Part shown: positions 55,641 through 64,000 of the stretch, piece by piece
Layout of the letters: each line of letters begins with the position of its first letter
Position numbering within the stretch: the stretch's first letter is position 1
Origin: Pogona vitticeps
Taxonomy: Eukaryota; Chordata; Lepidosauria; Squamata; Agamidae
Assembly (NCBI RefSeq): GCF_051106095.1
Contig: NC_135786.1
Span: 19,733,501 to 19,797,500 of the forward strand
Reading direction: 5' to 3'
DNA: 64,000 nucleotides
Notes under the pieces: model-generated
The model's input: the letters and a program-made list of their open reading frames with translations, nothing else
Told to the model about the DNA's origin: nothing
The model's database searches: none
Translations under genes and position numbers: made by a program

Positions 55641-55925
55641 GTTGTTGTTTAGTCGTTTAGTCATGTCCGACTCTTCGTGACCCCATGGACCAGAGCATGC
55701 CAGGCCCTCCTGTCTTCCACTGCCTCCTGGAGTTGGATCAAATTCATGTTGGTCGCTTCAGTGACACTGTCCAACCATCTCGTCCTCTGTCGTCCCCTTC
55801 TCCTCTTGCCTTCACAACTTTCCCAACGTCAGGGTCTTTTCCAGGGAGTCTTCTCTTCTCATGAGATGGCCAAAGTATTGGAGCCTCAGTTTCAGGATCT
55901 GTCCGTCCAGTGAGCACTCATTAGA
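55641..55925 (-). mobile_element. BovB LINE 3' end, antisense
   Basis: TTGTTGTTTAGTCGTTTAGTC, GACCCCATGGACCAGAGCAT, TCCACTGCCTCCTGGAG and ATCTCGTCCTCTGTCGTCCC match the BovB tail and ORF2 end in reverse, ending at CAGTGAGCACTC. Confidence 0.92.
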
Positions 55926-57750
55926 ATATGATAACAGGAAGGAATCAAGAATAAAGTCTTTTTCTCTTTTACTCACATAAGTAGAATTATGAGGCTCTCA
56001 ATGTGGCAGTTGAAAGAAACTGAAAGAGGATGCCTGGCACCAAGGTATTTATACAGGTGGGAAGGGGCATATTCTAATGTTTTATTGCTACCGCAGAAGT
56101 TCTAGAATCTTCCGATGAGGCTCCGTGCAGGCGCGAATCATCCAGGGTGTGAATCACAGAGGTCCACTCAAAGAGCTACAATTACAGGTGGGTAACCTGT
56201 CATTTCTTCTTAGTTTTTATTCCAAAATACAGTAATCTCAAGGTTTTCATCCCCCACTAAATTGGGAAAAAACCCCACAGTATGCTTTTTGTATGACTGT
56301 GATGCCAGAAAGGTCAGAAATTTGCTATATATAAGACTACAGTCCTACAAATAATCAGCAATAAGTACTAATAATGCCATGCCCACACATGTGAGATTTA
56401 TTTTTTTAAAAAAAATTCAATTAATCTGCCTTCTGAATAGATAACTATATGCCCATTTTGTCAAACAGAAGCAAATCCCCTCAATTTGGGGAAAATATAT
56501 TTTGAAATAAACATGGTAATGATTGCAACCAAATTGTGAACATTTTAAGATGAAATAAAATTTTTCTCTCTATATGGTAAAGGAAGGGAGCATTTAACAT
56601 TGTGAACATTTCTTCTTTGTGTTGAGCCTTTCTCATGTGTAAATTTGTGCTGATGTTACACAGTTCCAAACATACCTCTCTAGGCAGTTGATGACAATGC
56701 TGTCTTAGCACATGACTAAATTATTTCATTATGTTGTTGACTACCACAGCCATTTACAAGTAAAGCAGTAAACAAGAAAGATCAGTCCGGGCATAATAGG
56801 AATTACATTTTAAAACCAAGGAAAGGGGGAAGGAGGAGGAAGAGGAGTTACAAAAAAAAAAAAAAATTCCTTCAGGGCCACTTTAAAAACAATATATGGT
56901 TAGGTTCAGAGGTCAAACTCTATGTGCTTTCTACATAACACAGCTTGGTGAACAGTGGTATAAAATTCATCAAATAGCTGATCTAGAATTATTTAATTTT
57001 AGTAAATACTTTGGAGTGAGATATTTATATTCTTCTAGGACATTTTTAAGCACATGCATTTTTTTTCAAGTTTTGTAAAGACCAACTACATTCTGCCCCA
57101 CTGTAATCAAATGCTTTCCCCCAAAAGCCATGGAATGTGCCATAATTTGTCAAAAAGGGAAAAAAACCTTACTGACAAGATTTTAGTAAAGTCCACTATA
57201 GCCAACCTTTCCCGTTTCCCCCCCCTTGACCCATAGAGCAAATGACCTTTAACCTTATTTGGGCCTCTTTTATGGGCCTCTTTCACTCTGAGCAGATGGC
57301 TAAACTATCAAAGGTTTTATGAGGAAAAATCTGCTTCCCAAACACATGAGTGGTGTATTTCGTTCCACATTAATGTGAACTATCGAAGCTTTAAATTGAA
57401 AACACAAAAGGTATGTTGCAGCAGCTGGAGTCCCAAACCAGGCTACCTGGTGTTATGCAGAGCAGAAGGTGGCGATAAGTTTGCATAGAGAATTATTTGC
57501 ACTCAGGAGAAGGTAATTTCAATCTAAAAATTAGACAGGCCAAGATCATCTTACGAGTGTAGCACAAATGGCATACATTTTGGTGGTACATTGCCACGTG
57601 TTATGAACAACATCATCTGTTGTGATTGTTAATGAGTCACACAACTCATCACACAACAAACGGTGTCTATGTTGCTCTTGTAATATGCAGCAGTTCCTCA
57701 CCAAAAGTTATCCTGTTTGAGTTAACACCAGCAATAGAATGTTGGCTGTA
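55926..57750. other. Intergenic, repeat-poor; candidate conserved element 57090-57720
   Basis: 57090-57720 is unique and free of repeat scars. It includes AATGAGTCACACAACTCATC (an AP-1/MARE-like TGAGTCA in an imperfect hairpin) and several homeobox-like AT cores. This would fit an enhancer; it is an impression only. Confidence 0.3.
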
Positions 57751-57753
57751 GAT

Positions 57754-57859
<106 letters not shown>

Positions 57860-57879
57860 TACTATATTACTAAACACAA

Positions 57880-58315
57880 CAAAGGTAATCCACACTGTCG
57901 TATTTCCAATCACCATGTATGGATGTGAAAGCTAGTCAGTATTGTAAATAAAGCTGGCAGGAAAAAAATGATTCATTTGAAATGCGGTGCCAGAGAAAAG
58001 ATTTATGGATACCCTCCTAATGCAAATCAAGCTTAAATTTTTGGAGACAAAAATGTTGAAACTAAGGCTGTCCTACTTTGGGCACATCATGTGATGACAG
58101 GTTTCTCTGGAAAAGACAATGATGCTGGAAAATGTTGAAGGCAGCAGGGAAAGAGGAAGTCCAAATACAAGATGGACTGAGTTCCTAAAGGAAACCACAG
58201 GCTTGAGTTTGCAAGAGCTGAGCAGTCCAGTTGAGGGCAGGACATTCTGGAGACTCCTCATTCATGGGCTCACCATAAATCTAGGAGTGACTTGATGGTA
58301 CATAACAACAACAGC
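57880..58315 (+). mobile_element. RTE-like LINE ORF2 3' end, sense, old
   Basis: Frames read VFPITMYGCES, then PSYFGHIM-like and AGKEEVQIQDG-like pieces, and a tail GAGTGACTTGATGGTACATAA followed by CAACAACAGCAACAAAC. The order matches the end of RTE ORF2 (MYGCESW to the last helix) but it is much more diverged than the BovB copies. Confidence 0.75.
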
Positions 58316-58329
58316 AACAAACAAAAGAG

Positions 58330-58900
58330 AAGAAAACATGCCAGCCGATTCATTCAGAATCACCCTACATAGCTTTAATAAACAATCTTACTTCATTCAT
58401 AGCAGATTCTATGTAAGTTTTAAAAATGAAAGCATGAAAAGCAGTAGATGACATTGTGATAAAAAAACTACTTAATACATCTTAAGAAATACACTGAAGA
58501 CTATTGTAACATTATAAAGTGTATATAAAAGTATAATGTTAATTAAATAGCAAATGGTTTAAAATGTCCACTGCATTTAAACTGTGTTAGTTGTTGTTTT
58601 CATCGCGCATTTTTTTTCAATTCATTCTTTTAAAGAACCAAGGCACATTGATCCACTGAGCTGCAGGAAACAGGAAAAACCAGGTCCTAGTTCCCTCCTG
58701 GAGAATCTTTGGTGCATGAAATCAGAGAGTCACTATTGTTGCTCCCAGAGGCAGGAAGGTTGAACCTTCATATCATATGCAGTTTAATTGTTTATAATTT
58801 TCATGTATCCTATCTGTAAGAGGCCCGGAGTCTTTTTAAGAACTTTTAAAGCAAAAGGTGTACAAGAAATTAAAATAATCATCATAGCATCAAACTGCAT
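58330..58900. other. Intergenic, no gene recognised
   Basis: AT-rich unique sequence. 58620-58860 may contain a worn sense repeat ending in AAATTAAAATAATCATC. Confidence 0.35.
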
Positions 58901-58904
58901 GCAT

Positions 58905-59090
58905 AAGGAAGCTGCCTTGTACTGCTTTTAGACCATTGGCCTATCTAGCTAAGTTTTGTTGACAATTACTAGTGGTGACGCTCTTAAAGTTTCAAGCAGG
59001 AATTTGGAAATGGTAAAAGTTGCACGTGGGACTTTCCGAATGCAAACATGTCCCCTACCACTGAGCTGCAGCCTTTCCCCATTCATTAAA
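58905..59090 (-). repeat. Sauropsid SINE with GAAGCTGCCTTG tail, antisense
   Basis: GGAAGCTGCCTTGTACTGC, GACCATTGGCCTATCTAGCT and CTACCACTGAGCTGCAGCCT run from tail to tRNA-like head in reverse. Confidence 0.75.
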
Positions 59091-59224
59091 GTGAATGCAA
59101 TGTTTCCAGACTTCCTGCATGTTCAGTGAAATTATGACATAAGAACTTGAATGATGGCATTCTCAAATAAGCCATCCTGCACTCATATGAATTTTGTGAC
59201 ATGTGAAAAAATTATGGCCCATGT

Positions 59225-59515
59225 TAAGAAAATGAGGTCCTGCATGAAACAACTTCAGGGGGCTGCCCTTATAGTCAGGACGCCAGATAACCATTCCCCA
59301 AAGTGTATCTTCTATGGAAAGAGGGCTGCGGAAAGCTTGCTACAAGGGCTTGATGACATGGTGGACGAAATAAACAATTCAAGGACACATTGAAGGCAAC
59401 CTTGAAAGTTTTTAATGTTGACTATATCAATTGGGAAGCTCTTACTCAAGACTAAAAGGAGTGCTGAAACACCATCAAACAAGGGGCTGAAATATTCAAA
59501 TCAAGGATATTTATT
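59225..59515 (+). mobile_element. Non-LTR retrotransposon ORF2 C-terminus, broken
   Basis: Reads QLQGAALIVRTPDNHSPKCI then FYGKRAAESLLQGLDDMVDE, and in a second frame KDTLKATLKVFNVDYINWEA followed by NTIKQGAEIFKS. This is the 'GHV-RMPD-RLPK-FYGEL ... W-LAQDR' pattern at the end of many LINE ORF2 proteins. A TTTATTTATTTTATTT tail of another L2-type insertion follows at 59510. Confidence 0.7.
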
Positions 59516-59637
59516 TATTTATTTTATTTAGTTGGCTTGTATACCACCCCTTTGATGAAAGACAACTCTGGGTGGTTCACAACATTGAAATGACAATAAT
59601 AACAATTGCTATTATTCTTTGATTGCTCATTCGGCAG

Positions 59638-59990
59638 TCAAAGGGACGTGGTGGCGCTGTGGGCTAAACCGCAGAAGCCTGTGCTGCAGGGTCAAAAGAC
59701 CAAGCAGTTGCAAGATTGAATCCACGCGACGGAGTGAGCACCCGTCGCTTGTCCCAGCTCCCGCCAACATAGCGGTTCGAAAGCATGCAAATGCGAGTAG
59801 ATCAATAGGGACCACCTCGGTGGGAAGGTAACAGCGTTCCGTGTCTAAGTCGCATTGGCCATGTGACCACGGAAGATTGTCTTCGGACAAAACGCTGGCT
59901 CTATGGCTTGGAAACGGGGATGAGCACCGCCCCCTAGAGTCGAACACAACTGGACAAAAATTGTCAAGGGGAACCTTTACCTTTACATTT
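59638..59990 (+). repeat. Sauria SINE, near full length
   Basis: TGGTGGCGCTGTGGGCTAAA (A-box region), GATTGAATCCACGCGACGGA (B-box region), TAGCGGTTCGAAAGCATG, ATGTGACCACGGAAG and CCTAGAGTCGAACACAACTG, ending in AACCTTTACCTTTAC, the ACCTTT repeats typical of Sauria SINEs and their BovB partner. Confidence 0.92.
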
Positions 59991-60404
59991 AACAACTAAA
60001 ACAAATTAGTAGATAATAGGTTCAACGATCTCCTCAAATTCTGTCAGAAATCTTGCTAAAATAGCAGATTTTTAAATGATTTATTTAAAATTGACAGGGA
60101 GGGAGCCAGGCAGATTTCAGGTGTTAATTCGTTCCACATAAAATGCATGAAGGAAGAGAGAAAGGATAAAGATGTGACATTTCAACAGCCCAGTTCAACT
60201 AACTTGCCCTCACTATTCCGGTATATTCTGAGCTTATATTGAGCTAGACACCCACTGGCCTTCAGTATACTATTGTTTAGTATTAACTGCTCATTTCTTT
60301 TCCCCCCTAAATGGTACGTTTCATGGAAGTGGTTGTATGTGAAACAAAAGTAGAATATTGTGCCACTATCAAACTCAGTATTTCAGGGTCAATTTAGAAG
60401 TGAA

Positions 60405-60530
60405 GTTACGTATGTGCCATCAAGTCACCTCTGAGTTTCAGCAACCCCGTGAAGAAGAGACTTCGCCATTTGCAGTCATTTCACAGCCCTGCCCAGCTGT
60501 TGGAAACTCAAGGTTACCTTTGTTGGTTAA
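60405..60530 (-). repeat. SINE-like repeat (GTGCCATCAAGTCACC type)
   Basis: ACGTATGTGCCATCAAGTCAC, GCAACCCCGTGAAGAAGAGA and CTGCCCAGCTGTTGGAAAC match 40330-40503. Confidence 0.65.
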
Positions 60531-60794
60531 ATAATGAAGGGAAATGTGTATTCCCTGGGATTAGCCCAATTTTCTTTCAGCAACATGACTTCCTCAAAGA
60601 TGTATCACTCTGTAATCAGATTTGCAAATTAAGTTCATGATTATCTATCAATAATTACACAAAGCTTGCTTGAGTGTAAGATTTCACTGCAAGGGAACAC
60701 ATGCTATGGTAAGCATCTGTCTTTCACCACTTGAGAAAGCCCCGCTCTGAACTGTCCAGTTTGGCCTTCATTGGGGCTCTTTTCCCACTATATA

Positions 60795-60945
60795 CTGTGG
60801 TAATTCAGTGGTCTAGGCATCTGTTTGCAGAGCCAAAGGTTGGGAGTTCGATTCCCCACTGGGCCTCCTTGACAGGGGCTGGACTTGATGATCCACAGGG
60901 CCCCTTCCAGCTCTGCAGTTCCAAGATGATGATGATGATTCATAA
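60795..60945 (+). repeat. tRNA-derived SINE, sense
   Basis: GGTAATTCAGTGGTCTAGGC, GGGAGTTCGATTCCCCACTG, GGGGCTGGACTTGATGATCC and CCTTCCAGCTCTGCAGTTCC, ending in a GATGATGATG tail. Confidence 0.85.
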
Positions 60946-61267
60946 GCCATTCCTGCCTCTTCTCCTGCTATTATTCTTCGATTGCTCATTTGGCAGTCAA
61001 AGAATAAATGAGAAAACAAATACCAAAAGCTCTTCTTCCTCACCACCTGCTTCATAAGCATTTTTTTTCACTTCCTTATCATCTCAAGACTAGATGATAG
61101 GCCATGTGAACAAATCAACAGGATTATTTAGGAGGAGAAACACAAAGTCCAGGAGGTGCACTTCTTTTGAGGCGTAGGCTTTCTGAGGTCTAAATGTTAT
61201 GTGGCATAAACCTCAACAGATTAGCAATTGGAATCCTTATTTTAAATGACTAGCACAATACTGTTAA

Positions 61268-61500
61268 AGCAAAAGCAAAGTGTGCTGCTTTTAGTGCTTA
61301 AAGCTCTCTCTGAGCAGTTAATTTAATTAGTCAGGCTACTCATTGCCCTTCCCCCTGGCAAGCTGGGTACTCAATTTATTGACCTCAAAAGGATGGAAGG
61401 TTGAGTCAACCTCAAGCCAGCTACATGAACCTGGGACTGAATTCAAGGTGTGAGTAGAAATGCCATAGCAGCACTGTAGTTTAACCACTGTGCCATGAAG
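61268..61500 (-). repeat. tRNA-derived SINE (GTGGCGCAGTGG family), antisense
   Basis: AAAGCAAAAGCAAAGTGTGC, GGCAAGCTGGGTACTCAATT and TAGTTTAACCACTGTGCCAT in reverse; the most diverged of four copies. Confidence 0.8.
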
Positions 61501-61611
61501 TTAATCTTTACTCTCAGCATTTTTATAACATCTTAATGTTAACATGAACTCCTGATGCTGAAAATGCACTACATTTCTGCTTTCACTGAACTACTTGAAT
61601 AAATAAATAAT

Positions 61612-61732
61612 CTTAGAACTTTAGAGCTAGAAGGGAAGCTGTGAATCATCAAATTCAGCCCATGTCAAGGAGGCACAGTGGAGAATTGAACTCCCAGCTT
61701 CTTACCTAAACTGCTGAACTATTCAGCAGTTC
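61612..61732 (-). repeat. tRNA-derived SINE, antisense
   Basis: TTAGAACTTTAGAGCTAGAAGG and GAGGCACAGTGGAGAATTGA are the reverse of the 60795 family. Confidence 0.75.
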
Positions 61733-61734
61733 TA

Positions 61735-62165
61735 ACTTTACAACACACACCGCTTATTTCAAATCCTACTTAGTTTAAAATCCTAGTCAGCCTCAAAAGT
61801 GTCAAATACTACCCACCAACCATCTTGTAAAAAATTTCCATTAAATGCATGCACAATCTTATTTGGAGTACAATTAATCCATACCTATTTTCATATTTTT
61901 GTTGACAGTTCCCTTCAAAAATAATTTTTACTCTTGATTTGGTAACAAGTATTATTAATAATTCAATTTTAACAGTTATTTCATAAATAGTCTTTGATTC
62001 CCTCTTCGTTCTGCTGGCACAGACCAATATCTCTCACAAAAATCACATTACATAGCAGCTGATGAACAATATATCTTACCTGCAAATACTGAATAAAGAA
62101 AAAATCAATTTGTACTTCTTTTTTATTTGATTGTAAACGTCACCTAAACAACCTGGTTAGGTGAT
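61735..62165. other. Intergenic, AT-rich, no gene recognised
   Basis: Nothing recognised beyond simple A/T richness. Confidence 0.35.
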
Positions 62166-62169
62166 GTTT

Positions 62170-62560
62170 TGCTAAATTCTGTTAACCCAACTTCCTCAAC
62201 ACAGCTTCAGGTTCCCCAATAAACTATTGCAGAGTTTTGAATTTCTGGTTAAATTCCTCTAGCTGCACAGCAGACATGCAGGGATTCACAGAGCAGAAAA
62301 ACTTCAAATTCCCCAGATTAGTTCATCCCTTTTACTCATCAACTCACCTTCAGACATTAATAGTAGAAAGAATAAAAACATGTTTTTACTTACAGATGAA
62401 CAGATCAAACAGCAAAACTAACAAACATGACTGCTTGCAACCACAGCCTTCAACTGCTTCCAAAAGACAAAAGAGAGAGAGTGACCTCTTTGCAGAGAAG
62501 CATGGCTCTCTTTGAATTCAGAGGCAGGGAAGGAACGATTGATCACCTGGATAGACAGTC
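62170..62560 (+). repeat. Dispersed repeat of unknown class, copy 2 (uninterrupted)
   Basis: Collinear with 1390-2117: TTGCAGAGTTTTGAATTTCTGG, ACAAACATGACTGCTTGCAA, CTCTCTTTGAATTCAGAGGC and a GGATAGACAG end. It lacks the MITE found in copy 1. Confidence 0.6.
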
Positions 62561-63225
62561 ACCCCAGTCCAGAAAGGTTTCTCCCATCCAAACTTACTAA
62601 AGGCAGCATTTGAGTTTGCAATAACTCCAACACAATTTCTGTATCTTCTTCACTACATTGCCAGGTGTAGCAATGATAGAAATTTTTATCAAAAGATTTT
62701 CTTGTTCAAAGATAGCTATGTAGGTTGTACCTAAGCTGTCAGTTAATGTAACACAGCTGCTTGACAGTACTGCTTTATACAGGAAAACTCTGATCTCCCA
62801 TTTATTGACAATTGATACATTGCATTGGCTGTGATCCTTGGATTTGGGCTTCCCCCCCCTTCCTAATCCAAAATGAGGTTTTGTCATTTCCTAATTATAA
62901 TATTACTCAGTTGCAATTTAAAAATAGAAACACATTGTTACACATTCATATTGATGACTGATACCCTTATCATCCTATAAATATTTAGTGGTTTCCATTT
63001 TGTTAATTATGAGTATACTTCCTGTTATAATTAATTACAATTGATTACAGTTAACTCTTCCAGCTTGAACACATTTCCAGGAAATCTCACAGGCATCCTC
63101 CTGTAGGGGATGACACACTGTGCTATATATATATTTTTCTTTATCGGTAATATTAGTAGGAACATAAGATTGTAGAATTGGTCAGGGATTGGTGGCCTTC
63201 TAAAGCATGAAGTGTAGAGGGAGAC
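62561..63225. other. Intergenic, no gene recognised
   Basis: A 96-codon antisense frame (62597-62887) has no recognised motif. TATATATATAT occurs near 63124. Confidence 0.35.
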
Positions 63226-63233
63226 CTCTGGGG

Positions 63234-63371
63234 CAGTGGTTCCAGACCTTGCATAACTCAAATGTTCTTCAGCTGCAACTCTGAGAAACCTTAGGCAGCT
63301 CAGCTGGTGGTGGAGGCTTCTGGGAGTTGCAGTCCAAGAACACCTGGGTTACCCAAGGTTAAGAACCAGTG
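63234..63371. mobile_element. Short hAT MITE, array unit 1
   Basis: It runs from CAGTGGTTCCAGACC to GGTTAAGAACCAGTG (138 bases) with TGGGAGTTGCAGTCCAAGAA inside. Flanks are CTCTGGGG (left) and CTCTAGAG (right). Confidence 0.88.
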
Positions 63372-63379
63372 CTCTAGAG

Positions 63380-63515
63380 CAGTGGTTCTTAACCTTTGTT
63401 ACTCAGATGCTTTTGAACTGCAACTCCCAGAAACCCCAGTCAGGACAGCTGGTGGTGAAGGCTTCTGGGAGTTGCAGTCCAAAACTCCTGAGTAACCCAA
63501 GGTTAAGAACCAGTG
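63380..63515. mobile_element. Short hAT MITE, array unit 2
   Basis: CAGTGGTTCTTAACC to GGTTAAGAACCAGTG, 136 bases, flanked on both sides by exact CTCTAGAG (63372-63379 and 63516-63523). Same orientation as unit 1. Confidence 0.95.
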
Positions 63516-63523
63516 CTCTAGAG

Positions 63524-63659
63524 CACTGGTTCTTAACCTTTGTCACTCAGATGTTTTTGGACTGCAACTCCCAGAAGCCTTCACCATCAGCTCTGCTGGC
63601 TGTGGTTTCTGGGAGTTGCAGTTCAAAAACACCTGAGTAACAAAAGTTAAGAACCACTG
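63524..63659. mobile_element. Short hAT MITE, array unit 3 (inverted)
   Basis: CACTGGTTCTTAACC to AGTTAAGAACCACTG, 136 bases, flanked by CTCTAGAG (63516-63523 and 63660-63667). Its reverse complement aligns with unit 2 nearly base for base, so it is inverted. Confidence 0.95.
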
Positions 63660-64000
63660 CTCTAGAGGAAGGCCACAACCACCCTTGGTAATTGATTCCT
63701 TTGTCCAACCGTACTATCCAGTGAGGGGTTGCCTTTAGCAGCTGGCCTTGTCTAACTGTAGCCCGTTGGTTCTTCCCATGGTCTATGCAATGGAAGTATT
63801 TGTATGTTTTTTCCCCCAATGTGACAGTACAACTTTGTGTCACCCACAGATTTGTTAAGAATTCCATTATTTTGTTTAAGTCAGGAATGGAGAAACTTTA
63901 TTAGGAAGGTAGCTGGATTCTCCTGCACCTTAAGCCACAACACTATTATAAGGAGCAGTGGCAAGCCGCCTGATATGACTAGTTATTGTGTTATTTACAG

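Overview
The window is vertebrate nuclear DNA, and the repeats point to a squamate reptile (a lizard). It carries 3' ends of BovB (RTE-clade) LINEs, two Sauria SINEs (one ending in ACCTTT repeats), L2-type LINE pieces, Penelope-like repeats, and Tigger-like and hAT-like miniature DNA transposons. There are no operons or prokaryotic signals, and most open frames are chance or repeat-derived. I cannot resolve the species.

One host gene is present: ZFP64, a C2H2 zinc-finger transcription factor, on the + strand from about 10.8 to 29 kb. A CpG-island promoter (about 10.8-11.33 kb) leads into six coding exons: 10997-11039, 15448-15681, 17878-18039, 20559-20621, 22947-23198 and 27329-28620. All five introns are phase 1. 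The joined frame is 2,046 nt (681 residues plus stop), the length I recall for the main human isoform. Intron 4 uses a GC-AG boundary (CAG|GCAAGT), the only donor that keeps the frame. The protein has an N-terminal C2HC-like finger, ten C2H2 fingers and a Gln/Ser/Thr-rich C-terminal tail ending in the conserved LLCPADSIPD.

Layout: 1-10 kb is intergenic, with a repeat of unknown class (split by a Tigger-like MITE), hAT remnants and BovB tails. L2 fragments lie on both sides of the promoter. Introns of ZFP64 hold a Penelope-like inverted unit, a BovB copy split by a hAT element, a 68-bp CT tract, many tRNA-derived SINEs, a long LINE remnant and Tigger-like MITEs. From 29 to 64 kb there is no further gene; this part holds an RTE LINE split by a hAT element, a second Penelope-like inverted unit, compound tetranucleotide arrays and, at 63.2-63.7 kb, three hAT MITEs in a row sharing one palindromic 8-bp target.

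The most unusual observations are the MITE array, the two target-site-flanked inverted units carrying a hammerhead-like core, two nested insertions dated by exact 8-bp duplications, and the GC-AG intron. I did not find a new protein-coding system.
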